Shown one piece after another: positions 26,509 to 35,173 of a stretch of 51,398 nt of DNA; position 1 is the stretch's first letter, and each line of letters starts with the position of its first letter. The notes under the pieces were generated by a model, which was not told the DNA's origin, did no database searches, and saw only the letters and a list, made by a program, of their open reading frames with translations. Origin of the DNA: Pseudomonadota bacterium (GTDB taxonomy: Bacteria > Pseudomonadota > Alphaproteobacteria > Rhizobiales > Xanthobacteraceae); contig JAGXAJ010000025.1 of NCBI GenBank assembly GCA_018971625.1, positions 1-51,398 on the forward strand, in the 5' to 3' direction. The position numbers were made by a program, and so were the translations under genes.

Positions 26509-29500
26509 ATGTTCGAGATCACAGGCGATCACATTGCAGAACTAACCGACGAAGACCTACGCGGGCTTATCGGCATGCTGTGCGAAGCCGAGATGCGTCG
26601 CCGTGGCCTTCCTGTTTCTGCCGTCACGTGGGGCGGCGACCAGAACGCCAAGGACGGCGGGCTCGACGTGCGCGTTTCGCTTCCGGCGACCACCGTGATC
26701 GACGGATTTATCCCGAGACCTTCGACGGGCTTCCAGGTCAAGAAATCCGACATGCCGAGGGGTGCCGTCATCGAGGAGATGAGGCCCAAGGGCGTGATAC
26801 GGCCATCCATCGCCGGGCTGGCCGAGGAGTTCGGTGCCTACGTCATGGTAAGCTCCGATGGTTCGACCTCGGACTCTGCCTTGACGGACCGCCGCGAGGC
26901 GATGACGGAGGCGATGCAAGGCGTCACGCATGCCGAGGCGCTTGCGTTGGACTTTATGGACCGGGGGCGAGTCGCCACATGGGTTCGCGATCACGCTGGC
27001 ATCATACCGTGGGTTCGTAAGAAGATCGGAAAAGCCATCCCGGGATGGCATCCATACGGTGCCTGGTCTCACGCGCCGGATGCCAACAATCCGGATTATC
27101 TCGTGGACGATGCGGCGCGGATAAGAACCGGAACCCACGACGAAGGCGACGGGTTCTCGGCCATTGATGGCATCAATCGCATCCGCGAGGTTCTTCGAAC
27201 TCCCGGCCAAGTCGTTCGTCTCGTCGGTCTCTCGGGCGTTGGCAAGACCCGGCTGCTGGAAGCATTGTTCGACGAGAAGATTGGAGCGAATGCGCTCGAT
27301 CCCGCGCTCGCCGCCTATACCGACGTTGCCGATACGCCTGACCCGCAACCGCCGGGTCTCGCGGCCGACCTGCTGGCCGAACATCGGCGGACGATCCTCG
27401 TTATCGACAACTGTCCGGCCGATCTGCACCGGAAGCTTTCTGAGATCGTCCGCGTTTCCGGCAGCACGCTGAGTGTGATTACGGTCGAGTACGATATTCG
27501 CGAGGACCAGCCGGAAGGGACCGACGTGTTCTCACTGGAGGCCTCTTCCAATGACCTCATTGAAAAGCTCGTTGCTCGCCGCTTCCCTCAATTGTCGCAG
27601 GTCGATACCCAAACCGTCGCGGAGTTTTCCGGCGGCAACGCACGCATCGCTATCGCCCTTGCCGGCACCGTCGAAAAAAACGAGACGATAGCGGGGCTGA
27701 GCGATGAGAATTTATTGGTCCGGCTGATTCAACAGCGTCACCCGCCGGATGAATCCCTCCTTCTGATCGCCCAGGCATGCTCGCTGGTCTATTCCTTTCA
27801 GGGGCATGACCTGGAAGGCGAGAACGCGGAGTTGCCAATCCTGGGCGAGCTTATCGGCAAGACCGCCGACCAGATGTATATGGGCGTCGTCGAGTTGCGT
27901 CGCCGGGATCTCCTCCAACAACGCGGCGTTTGGCGCGCGGTGCTGCCACATGCCATCGCCAATCGGCTGGCCCCGATGGCGCTCCAGAACATCCATCCTC
28001 AAAGGATCGAAACAGCGATCATCAACGGCAAGTCTGAGCGGTTGCTTCGTTCCTTTTCCCGGCGGCTTGGTTATCTGGACACCAGCAAGGAAGCGCGTGC
28101 CATTGTAGCAGCGTGGCTCGGGCCAGGAGGTCTTCTGCATGATGTTCTGAACCTTTCAGAAGTCGGCAAAGCCATCTTCCACAATGTTGCGCCTGTAATG
28201 CCGGAAGCCGTACTCGTTGCTCTCGAACGCGCAATCGCAAGGGCCGATGAGTCAACATTGGAGCGCTCCAACCATTTCATTAGCCTGATCCGCTCACTTG
28301 CCTTCGAGCCGGAATTTTTCGAGCGCGCCACTGCCCTTCTGCTTCGCTTCTACGCAATCGAAACCGATCGCAATGTGGACGACGAAGCCGGCAGGGTCAT
28401 CATATCGTTTTGCCATATCTATCTGTCTGGCACCCATGCCACCGTTCAACAGCGCTTGGCTGTCATCGAAAAGCTTCTGCGCTCATCGGAGCCAAAGCAG
28501 CAAGCTCTGGGCGCGCAAGCAATGGAGGCAGTGTTCGAGACGGATCATTTTACGTCGAGCTATCTCTTTGAATTTGGCGCGCGGTCGCGGGATCACGGCT
28601 ACTATCCCAAGAGCGACGCAGACATCGTCGATTGGTTTGGCTCCGCCCTGAAGCTCTCGGAAGCTATGGCTGCTACTAACTTACCTATCGCCAAACAGGT
28701 AAAGAAGGCCGTTGCAGGCGGGTTTCGTGGCCTATGGGCTAACGCGCAACTCAGCGATGAACTCGATAGGATGGCTCGGGCTTTCGCGGGCAACGGCTTC
28801 TGGCGGGACGGCTGGATTGCTGCTCGTCAAACACGGGCCTACGAGGCGAAAACCCTATCGCCCGAGTCCCTTGCGAAGCTCAGTGCGGTCGAGGAATTCC
28901 TGCGCCCCAAGGACCTTGTTGCCAAAGTGCGCGGCATCGTGCTGGAAGCCAAGGGCGGCGGTCTCGGCTACGACGAGATGGATGACGCGGAAGACCTCGA
29001 CACTTACGATTTCGAAGCCGCCGAAAAGCGGACGGCCGCGTCGATTGAGCAGCTTGGCAGGGATATGGCTGCCGACACCGACTCTTTTCAGGAGATGTTG
29101 CCCGAGCTGCTGAGCAGCGGCGGCGGTCGCCTCTTTCCCTTCGGCTCAGCACTTGCAAAGGGAGGGGAGCAACCTCGCGCCGTCTGGGAGGCGCTCTTGG
29201 GGCAGCTTGCCACCAGTCCAGACAACAATCCGGTCATCATGGGCGGATTCCTGAGCGGCTTGCAGACAGCTAATCCTGCCGAAGTTGACGCGATGTTGGA
29301 CGATGCAGTGACAAATCCGGCCCTCACTTCTTGGTTTCCCTATTTGCAAGCGTCGGTAGTGATTGACGATAAGGGACTTGCGCGCATTCATCGCTCCCTC
29401 GAACTCAGTCTCTCGCCGATCGAACGATATTCGCATCTCGCATGGGGCCGAGCATCCGACCTCATTCCGGGCCCAGCATTCCGCGATCTGGTTATGGCCA

Positions 29501-30321
29501 TCTGTGCGAAAGGTGGCATCAATGCAGCTTTGCATCTGGTTTCGATGCACCTTGTCTCTGACAAGGTGCAGAAGCGCGCGCCACTGCCTGAAACGCTGGA
29601 GGCAGGCCGCAGCGTGCTGGCCGCCTTCGAACTTGGCACCTCAAAGCGCCAAATACAGCGCGAAGATCACGAACTGGGCTCGCTCGCCCAGGTTTGCCTT
29701 GTTGGTGTCGAAGGCGAACCGGTTGCTCGAAGGCTGGTTCGCATGCTCAAGGAGGCATCCGCCAACTATAGGCTGAACGCCCATGACTATGACGATTTGG
29801 TCAAGGGCTTGTTTGCCGTCCAGCCCGCCGTTGCGCTCGACGAAATGTTTACCGGCGACGACGCATCGGTAAAGATCGGCGTTCGCTTCGTCGAAACGCT
29901 CACACGGCGGCGGGCAAGTCCGCTCGACGGCGTGCCGCCGCCTACTCTGATTGCCTGGTGCAACACTGATCCGGAGAGCCGCTATTTAATCGCGGCCACC
30001 GCCGGATCGCTCTTCAAGAAAGATAACAACGGCGCTCCTTTGCACTGGACGGCGCTTGCTCCCTTGCTGTTGCAAAGCGCACCAGACCCGACAACCATGC
30101 TTTCCGTTTTCGTCAAGCGGCTGTACCCCAACAGCTGGGGAGGTTCCTGGGCAACGGAGATGGAAGGCCGCGTCAGGCTTTTGGAGCAGCTTGATGTTAG
30201 GGACAACGCCGACTTAAAAGCGGCAAGAAAGGACATGCTGGATCGCCTGAGGTCTCAGATCGAGGAGGCCCGGGTGAGGGAGGCTGCAGAGGACAAGCAG
30301 CGGAACGCACGCTTCGAGTAG
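26509..30321 (+). CDS. STAND NTPase with N-terminal Mrr-like nuclease domain
   Basis: A 1270-aa protein. The first 150 aa look like a PD-(D/E)XK domain of the Mrr type: TWGGDQNAKDGGLDVRV followed by TGFQVKKSDM (the Q-V-K strand). A P-loop ATPase follows, with Walker A GLSGVGKTRLLEALF at about 240 and Walker B ILVIDNC at about 300. The remaining 900 aa are helical repeats. Nuclease-NTPase-repeat proteins of this build are used as phage sensors (the Avs/NACHT-like STAND group): a ligand bound by the repeats switches on the nuclease. It stands alone, 160 bp after the Fic gene, with no obvious partner. The start at 26509 has only a poor binding site. The exact family is not assigned. Confidence 0.8.
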   Translation: MFEITGDHIAELTDEDLRGLIGMLCEAEMRRRGLPVSAVTWGGDQNAKDGGLDVRVSLPATTVIDGFIPRPSTGFQVKKSDMPRGAVIEEMRPKGVIRPSIAGLAEEFGAYVMVSSDGSTSDSALTDRREAMTEAMQGVTHAEALALDFMDRGRVATWVRDHAGIIPWVRKKIGKAIPGWHPYGAWSHAPDANNPDYLVDDAARIRTGTHDEGDGFSAIDGINRIREVLRTPGQVVRLVGLSGVGKTRLLEALFDEKIGANALDPALAAYTDVADTPDPQPPGLAADLLAEHRRTILVIDNCPADLHRKLSEIVRVSGSTLSVITVEYDIREDQPEGTDVFSLEASSNDLIEKLVARRFPQLSQVDTQTVAEFSGGNARIAIALAGTVEKNETIAGLSDENLLVRLIQQRHPPDESLLLIAQACSLVYSFQGHDLEGENAELPILGELIGKTADQMYMGVVELRRRDLLQQRGVWRAVLPHAIANRLAPMALQNIHPQRIETAIINGKSERLLRSFSRRLGYLDTSKEARAIVAAWLGPGGLLHDVLNLSEVGKAIFHNVAPVMPEAVLVALERAIARADESTLERSNHFISLIRSLAFEPEFFERATALLLRFYAIETDRNVDDEAGRVIISFCHIYLSGTHATVQQRLAVIEKLLRSSEPKQQALGAQAMEAVFETDHFTSSYLFEFGARSRDHGYYPKSDADIVDWFGSALKLSEAMAATNLPIAKQVKKAVAGGFRGLWANAQLSDELDRMARAFAGNGFWRDGWIAARQTRAYEAKTLSPESLAKLSAVEEFLRPKDLVAKVRGIVLEAKGGGLGYDEMDDAEDLDTYDFEAAEKRTAASIEQLGRDMAADTDSFQEMLPELLSSGGGRLFPFGSALAKGGEQPRAVWEALLGQLATSPDNNPVIMGGFLSGLQTANPAEVDAMLDDAVTNPALTSWFPYLQASVVIDDKGLARIHRSLELSLSPIERYSHLAWGRASDLIPGPAFRDLVMAICAKGGINAALHLVSMHLVSDKVQKRAPLPETLEAGRSVLAAFELGTSKRQIQREDHELGSLAQVCLVGVEGEPVARRLVRMLKEASANYRLNAHDYDDLVKGLFAVQPAVALDEMFTGDDASVKIGVRFVETLTRRRASPLDGVPPPTLIAWCNTDPESRYLIAATAGSLFKKDNNGAPLHWTALAPLLLQSAPDPTTMLSVFVKRLYPNSWGGSWATEMEGRVRLLEQLDVRDNADLKAARKDMLDRLRSQIEEARVREAAEDKQRNARFE

Positions 30322-30514
30322 GTTGGCACGCTGTTCGCGGGACGCGATTAAGCTATGCCGGTCTTTCCAGTGGCAGCCCGCTATGTATCGCGGCCCATCA
30401 CCCGTAGCGCCTTGTTCAGTGTGTTGTTAGACATTGGCACGCCATCGTCATTGGATGTACAGCAGATCGCGGATCAGCGTCATCGGGCCGCGGAGCTCGT
30501 CCGGCCCGAAGGGA

Positions 30515-30745
30515 TTTCGAGTTTGCGCCGGGGTTCGATTCCCGGCCGCGGCGATTGTGGAGACCGAACGGCATGGGAGGTCCCTGCTGCGGGGGAGCGC
30601 GCTGTTTTATTTTTTCGGCTAAATACCGCTAGGAGCCTGTTGGTATTTCTGTTGGTATCGGCAGTAATCGGCAACGAAAATTTCTTCAAATTCAAATGGT
30701 TATGGCGCTAGGCAATTATCGGCCAGGGGCACCAGCAGCAAGAAA
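30515..30745 (+). repeat. Island border repeat, right copy
   Basis: Diverged direct repeat of 10436-10660. It starts with CGGGGTTCGATTCCCGGCCG, a T-arm-like motif at 30529-30548, then GCTGTTTTATTTTTTCGGC, AATACCGC, TGTTGGTATTTCTGTTGGTA and GGCCAGGGGCACCAGC. With the left copy it brackets about 20 kb of accessory genes. Confidence 0.6.
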
Positions 30746-30761
30746 AGCGAAGCGCGTGGAC

Positions 30762-30811
30762 AGCTGTCCTGCGAACGCGAAGGCCACACGTTCGAATCGT
30801 GTCGGGCGCCA
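30762..30811 (+). other. tRNA 3'-end fragment (Arg-like), probable att scar
   Basis: The T-arm is perfect: ACACG, loop TTCGAAT, CGTGT (30786-30802), followed by the acceptor-like CGGGCGCC. Upstream CTGTCCTGCGAACGCGAAGG looks like an anticodon arm and variable region, but its stem does not pair and no 5' half with the matching acceptor is found. The best resemblance is to the 3' half of a tRNA-Arg. Island integrases use such ends as attachment sites. Confidence 0.5.
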
Positions 30812-30989
30812 TTCTACGATTTCGTGCGACGTGGCACGATTTCGTCGCGATCAGTCCGATCTTCCCCTCATCTCGCGCAGAAATCGAGCGCCGTTTCAGC
30901 GGAAACAGAGGCGTCCAGCTATCCTTACCATACCGCCATATTTGGACGGCAGGACGCAATAGCGCAGTCCATAGTGCTTCATCGGTGCC

Positions 30990-31208
30990 CTACCGCTTCT
31001 CTTGATTGCCGATCAACCGGACGGGCTCCAAATGACCGTAGCGAGTGAGCCTGAAGGCTCCGAGTTGCGCCAGGAAAGAAAAATGCTCGAGGGCGCCCGG
31101 TTCAAGCCTTCCGTGTTTTGCCGCGGCAGTAAAGAAGTCGTGCTCTTCCGGCGAAAACTCGGATCGGAAGTACCCACATGATCGGAAACCGAGAATGCCG
31201 GCCCAGTC
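30990..31208 (-). pseudogene. 3' remnant of an unrecognised gene
   Basis: A 72-codon frame without a start codon reads WAGILGFRSCGYFRSEFS, FFTAAAKHGRLEPGALEHF and FLAQLGAFRLTRYGHLEPV, then stops at 30990. The composition is clearly protein-like. It lies directly after, and in the same frame as, the stop of the TraB-like gene. It may be a displaced gene end left by recombination at the island border. Confidence 0.35.
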
Positions 31209-32087
31209 TTAAAACGGTTTGCTCCATGTCGGTGTTCCCATGATCTGCTCTAACTGATTCCATTCAAAAACGAAGTGGGACGCTCCGTAAACCACCAAAA
31301 CTCTATTGTGCTTTTCAATCGCTTGCTGAATTGTTGTAACGACACTTTCGTCACGCATAACCAAATCGATTCTCGCTAGCATATTCAACAACGTCGGTTT
31401 CTGTCCGCGAGATCCTGGCCCTGTGTCGTTGGTTGTGATAGCAAGACAATTCGTGGGGACCGGCATGTTCTTCGCATACCAAGCGGAAAAATCATCCGGC
31501 GAAAACGGCACAGAGATTCCAAGTTTCCTTTGCGCATCCTTAGTGGCTTTCTGCTCGAACGCAGCAAATGTTGCCGGCGTCAATGGCGCGTGGTTGTTTT
31601 GTACCGGAATCATTCGCATGATGTAGAAGGCAAGAATATCTTGAGCGACGTATCCCTGCTTTTCAAAATAAGCCAACACCGAAGGCCCTGACGGCTCCCC
31701 CGCGTACACCACTGCGCTTTTGCCTATCGCAAGGTCGGCAGCAAATGCAGGCTCATTGCAAAGCTTTCCAAGCAGGTTGTAGTTTGCAGCCGCACAGCTT
31801 CTCGCAAATTGAAGAAAGCTGCTCAAGTCTGGAGGATCTACTCCCTCAACGATCACCGCGTCCGGCGGAGTTTGCGCGAATATTTGAGCAATAGTTTTAA
31901 ACGTCGGATCGGTCATGGCATTCGGATACTTCAACGACGAATGATGAACGACGGCCACGTAAATCAGCTCTTTACCGCTCTTCCTGTAAGTTTCAATGAA
32001 CGGGGCATTGATTGTTGATGGCGGTGAATCAGCCAAGCAGACAGGTAACGATGCAAACAAAAATATGACGACTAGAAATTTATTCAT
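31209..32087 (-). CDS. TraB/GumN-like secreted protein
   Basis: A 292-aa protein started at MNKFLVVIFLFASLPVCLA, a clear signal peptide (GGGA upstream); the longer frame to 32132 is not needed. VAVVHHSSLKYP and DAVIVEGVDPPD at the N-side and VLVVYGASHFVFEW near the C-terminus fit the TraB/PrgY/GumN family, whose conserved His/Glu residues suggest a metalloprotease-like site. The base composition is lower in GC than its neighbours, which suggests recent arrival. No partner gene is seen. It would act in the periplasm; its substrate is unknown. Confidence 0.55.
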   Translation of the reverse strand: MNKFLVVIFLFASLPVCLADSPPSTINAPFIETYRKSGKELIYVAVVHHSSLKYPNAMTDPTFKTIAQIFAQTPPDAVIVEGVDPPDLSSFLQFARSCAAANYNLLGKLCNEPAFAADLAIGKSAVVYAGEPSGPSVLAYFEKQGYVAQDILAFYIMRMIPVQNNHAPLTPATFAAFEQKATKDAQRKLGISVPFSPDDFSAWYAKNMPVPTNCLAITTNDTGPGSRGQKPTLLNMLARIDLVMRDESVVTTIQQAIEKHNRVLVVYGASHFVFEWNQLEQIMGTPTWSKPF

Positions 32088-32141
32088 TGATCCATCCCAA
32101 TCGGCCGACATCCGGTAAGCGAGCGGGGCCATCGAGGCTCT

Positions 32142-32618
32142 TCAGACCGATTCTACTACCTCACCGTTCCCCTCCAGCCTGTCTCGCAAACTCCTGGCCA
32201 CACGATGGACGGTCCGTAGGTCCTTGACCGACAGCCCATCCGAGAGGTCGTTAATCCAGGGAGCCTGCAATTCCATTGCAGCTGTGAAAGTGCGCCGCCC
32301 TTTCTCGGTCAGCACGACGAGTTGCGCGCGCCGGTGATGAGGATTGACCTCGAAAGCGACAAGCTCCTCCTTGCGCAGATCGTTGATGATCCGCTGCACG
32401 TTTTGACGGTTGCCGCCGAGGTCTCGCGCAATCCAGGCAACTGGTTGCGGACGTTCAGCGGCCACAATGGCTCCAAGTACCTGCCAGCGTGCGCTGGTCA
32501 GGCCCAGAGACGCTACCAGCCGATCACCGGCGGTCAACAGCAGGCTATCGAGCCGGAATAAATCGAGCATCAGATCGGTCAGGGCGTCACCCTCGGGGGT
32601 TCGCAAGACTTTCTTCAT
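32142..32618 (-). CDS. MarR-family transcriptional regulator
   Basis: A 158-aa winged-helix protein: LTSARWQVLGAIVAAERP (helices 2-3), GGNRQNVQRIINDLRKEELV (recognition helix) and NPHHRRAQLVVLTEKGR (wing). Such dimers repress neighbouring genes and release DNA upon binding small phenolic or oxidised ligands. It diverges from the monooxygenase gene at 32715; the AT-rich gap between them holds an inverted repeat that is a likely operator for both. Confidence 0.9.
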   Translation of the reverse strand: MKKVLRTPEGDALTDLMLDLFRLDSLLLTAGDRLVASLGLTSARWQVLGAIVAAERPQPVAWIARDLGGNRQNVQRIINDLRKEELVAFEVNPHHRRAQLVVLTEKGRRTFTAAMELQAPWINDLSDGLSVKDLRTVHRVARSLRDRLEGNGEVVESV

Positions 32619-32628
32619 TTGTCACCAC

Positions 32629-32664
32629 ATGTCATAATTGACATCATAATGTCATTATAGTATG
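32629..32664. promoter_or_regulatory. Probable MarR operator in the divergent promoter
   Basis: ATGTCA-TAAT-TGACAT is a perfect inverted repeat (32629-32644). It is followed by ATAATGTCATTATAG, which repeats the TGTCA half-site. The region is AT-rich and lies directly upstream of the marR start. Confidence 0.6.
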
Positions 32665-32714
32665 TAATTATAATACCGAATGGGTATCATAGTTCACCAG
32701 CAAAGGAGCCTGCC

Positions 32715-33083
32715 ATGTCATTGCTGCGCCCGCTGGACCCCTCTTTCCCAATTGAACGCCAGATCGGTATCGACGCGAGCGCCGTGGTGCTGGTGAATCC
32801 GTTCACGCTCGACAAAGCCGATGAAGCAGTCTTTCTAAAAACCTGGCAGGACGATGCCGAGTTCATGAAACGGCAGCCGGGCTTCATTTCTACCCAACTG
32901 CACCGCGCGATCGGCGAGAGTCCTGCCTACCTGAACTATGCAGTTTGGGAATCCACCGCTCACTTCCGTGCGGCATTCACCCATCCCGATTTTCTCGCGA
33001 AAATCGCGACCTATCCGACATCGGCCGTCGCGTCCCCGCATCTGTTCAAGAAGGTCGCGGTGCCCGGCATCTGCGTCGCATAA
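32715..33083 (+). CDS. Antibiotic biosynthesis monooxygenase (ABM) domain protein
   Basis: A 122-aa protein with the ABM ferredoxin-like fold: VVLVNPFTLDKADEAVFLKTW, then FMKRQPGFISTQLHRAI and YLNYAVWESTAHFRAAF. These small enzymes act as cofactor-free oxygenases on quinones or as haem-degrading proteins. AGGAG lies seven bases before the ATG. It is divergent from, and probably controlled by, the MarR regulator, so it may serve in quinone or oxidant detoxification. The substrate is not known. Confidence 0.85.
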   Translation: MSLLRPLDPSFPIERQIGIDASAVVLVNPFTLDKADEAVFLKTWQDDAEFMKRQPGFISTQLHRAIGESPAYLNYAVWESTAHFRAAFTHPDFLAKIATYPTSAVASPHLFKKVAVPGICVA

Positions 33084-33197
33084 CGCGGGCCTCTGCTCGC
33101 ACCGCCAGCAAAGCATCCCAAGCTGGAAGCCTGGTCAGGCTACTCGTTCGCTTGCATAGCTTACGGAGCCGGATTGATCGGGACAGGATCGATCGGT

Positions 33198-33377
33198 TTA
33201 GGCTTGGCCCTTTTGATAAGCGCAACCAGTAACGCGAGATGCCATTTCTGTTCCGCCGGTTGACCCGCATCTAAGTTTGCAAGCGCGGTCCAACGCGCAA
33301 TTGAGGAAAACCGTAGCGAAGTATGTCCCTAAGACGAGGGCTGCGACCCACAGGGTTGCCCTGGTCATTCGATCCAT
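33198..33377 (-). CDS. Small membrane or lipoprotein-like protein
   Basis: A 59-aa frame, MDRMTRATLWVAALVLGTYF at the start, with one hydrophobic segment ending in NCALDRACKL. The Cys-rich end resembles small exported proteins seen in related bacteria. It could be the truncated form of a longer protein. No strong ribosome binding site is visible. Confidence 0.4.
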   Translation of the reverse strand: MDRMTRATLWVAALVLGTYFATVFLNCALDRACKLRCGSTGGTEMASRVTGCAYQKGQA

Positions 33378-33524
33378 ACGAACAACTCCAATGATCTACT
33401 TCCGCCATCGACCGGACGGCGCCAAGCCAATGTCTGATACCGTGGGATGCTGCTAGATTCAGCCAATAACTGCCTGGTCTGACGCAGCAATGTCGGTCAG
33501 ACCCCACTCAGAAATCACCAACGC

Positions 33525-34787
33525 TCAAGAAGCCGCTTTTAGAATACTTGCTGAATTGAACTTGAGTTTCCTGCATTCAAACACCGGAGCAAGCTTTGCC
33601 GCGTCGCTCAGGATCATCGGCCGGCCGATAAGGAAACCCTGGACCTTGGTGGCGCCGATGTCGCGCAGCGCCTCAAGCTCCTGAACGGTTTCGACTCCTT
33701 CCGCGACGACCTCGCAGCCCATCTTCCGGCCAAACATGGTGATCGCCCGAGCCAATGTCTGGCGCGCGAGATCCGAGTCGATATTGCGCGTCAGCGCGGT
33801 ATCCAGCTTGATGAGATCCGGGCTAAGGTCGAGAATATGTCGAAAGCTCGCATAGCCCGCGCCGACATCGTCAATGGCAAGCCGCAGGCCGGCCGACCGG
33901 TAGCCCGCCAGACGGGCGCGCAAGGCCCCATAATCCGCAACCGGTTCATGCTCGGTCAGTTCAACGACCAGACGTTCGCACGGAAGCTCATCGAACACTT
34001 TCTCGAACTCCTCGCTGAAGATCGCATCCGGCGAGAGGTTGAGCGACAGCGACGTCTGCTGTGGCAGCGCAAGCAGACCCTTGGTCGCTTCTTCGACGGC
34101 CATCAGTTCAAGCTTCGTTCCACGCCCGACTTCGACCGCCTCGTTGAACCAGCTGTCCGGCGGGCGGGACGGCTCCCCCGGAATGCGCGCGAGCGCCTCG
34201 AAGCTCATCAGCCTGTTGTCGGACAGCCTGTAGATCGGTTGATAGACCATCACCACATTCCGGCTCTCGATCAGCTCATCAATCCGTTGTCTCTTTTCCA
34301 GCAGTCCGTTTCCGAACGAAACGGCGTCCTCGATCAGGCTTGAAACAACATCGGCGCACACGCGCACGACCTCGAGCTCCTTGTCGCCAAGAGCAGGATT
34401 TGGCTGACGGCTAAAACAGCAGAACGTGCCATAGATCGATCCATTCAACAGCCGGATCGGAACGCTGATATGAGCGCCCACCGGCAACTCGTGGGTGGCC
34501 CTCATGGCGTTGGTGATCGGATTTTTCCTGGCGTCATTCAATAGCTGGGGCAATAGCCCGCGAGCGACGTAATGGCAGTAGCTTTCCTGAAGCGGATCAG
34601 CGCCACCGACATGAATCGGGATCTCGGGCTCCCCGTCGACAAAGCGAAACTTGCGTTTGCCGTCGCGAAATTCGGAAACAAATCCGACGTCCATTGCGAG
34701 GTGCCGTCGCACCGAAGACAAAATTCGCTCGACCTGAGTCTGAATGCGCGCATTTTGCGCGGACCAGAGCAACTGTTCATTAAGCAT
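33525..34787 (-). CDS. GAF-EAL cyclic-di-GMP phosphodiesterase
   Basis: A 420-aa protein. An N-terminal GAF domain (about 15-160; DVGFVSEFRDG, then VGAHISVPIRLLNGSIYGT) is followed by an EAL domain (about 185-410). The catalytic signatures are present: FEALARIPG, SLNLSP, VELTEHE, IDDVGAGYASF, IKLD, EGVET and QGFLIGRP. It is therefore expected to hydrolyse c-di-GMP, controlled by whatever the GAF domain binds. No transmembrane segment is visible, so it is cytoplasmic. It stands alone between short intergenic regions. Confidence 0.92.
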   Translation of the reverse strand: MLNEQLLWSAQNARIQTQVERILSSVRRHLAMDVGFVSEFRDGKRKFRFVDGEPEIPIHVGGADPLQESYCHYVARGLLPQLLNDARKNPITNAMRATHELPVGAHISVPIRLLNGSIYGTFCCFSRQPNPALGDKELEVVRVCADVVSSLIEDAVSFGNGLLEKRQRIDELIESRNVVMVYQPIYRLSDNRLMSFEALARIPGEPSRPPDSWFNEAVEVGRGTKLELMAVEEATKGLLALPQQTSLSLNLSPDAIFSEEFEKVFDELPCERLVVELTEHEPVADYGALRARLAGYRSAGLRLAIDDVGAGYASFRHILDLSPDLIKLDTALTRNIDSDLARQTLARAITMFGRKMGCEVVAEGVETVQELEALRDIGATKVQGFLIGRPMILSDAAKLAPVFECRKLKFNSASILKAAS

Positions 34788-35173
34788 TCCAATCGTCTCC
34801 GAAGATTTGCCTGATCACAACTCTAGAGCAATCTGGTTTCCCGCAATTATACGGCACGCGGCAAAGTTGTGCGGAATGACAAATGGAGCGTTACTTCGGG
34901 ATCGGCATTTCGACCATGAGCTGTATCAGGATGCTCATGGCGCCATTCCATCTTGCGCCCGTGAGCGCATCATAGAGCCCTGCAATGAGGATATAAATCC
35001 CGCCGGACGGGGGCCCACCGTGCGCTTTTGCATCCGCCCAGGAGAACTGCTCCCCTGCAAACATACAACCGCGAATTACCGAGGTGCTATTTTACCGAAA
35101 CCGCCGAAAGTACAACCGATAGTTTACTTAGCCGCCAATCCGGATAGGCTTACTGATTCGTTATCGCCGGCAT
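34788..35173. other. Divergent intergenic region
   Basis: About 390 bp between the GAF-EAL gene and the autotransporter, which point away from each other. It must contain both promoters. I see no RNA, repeat or small gene that I can support. Confidence 0.4.
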
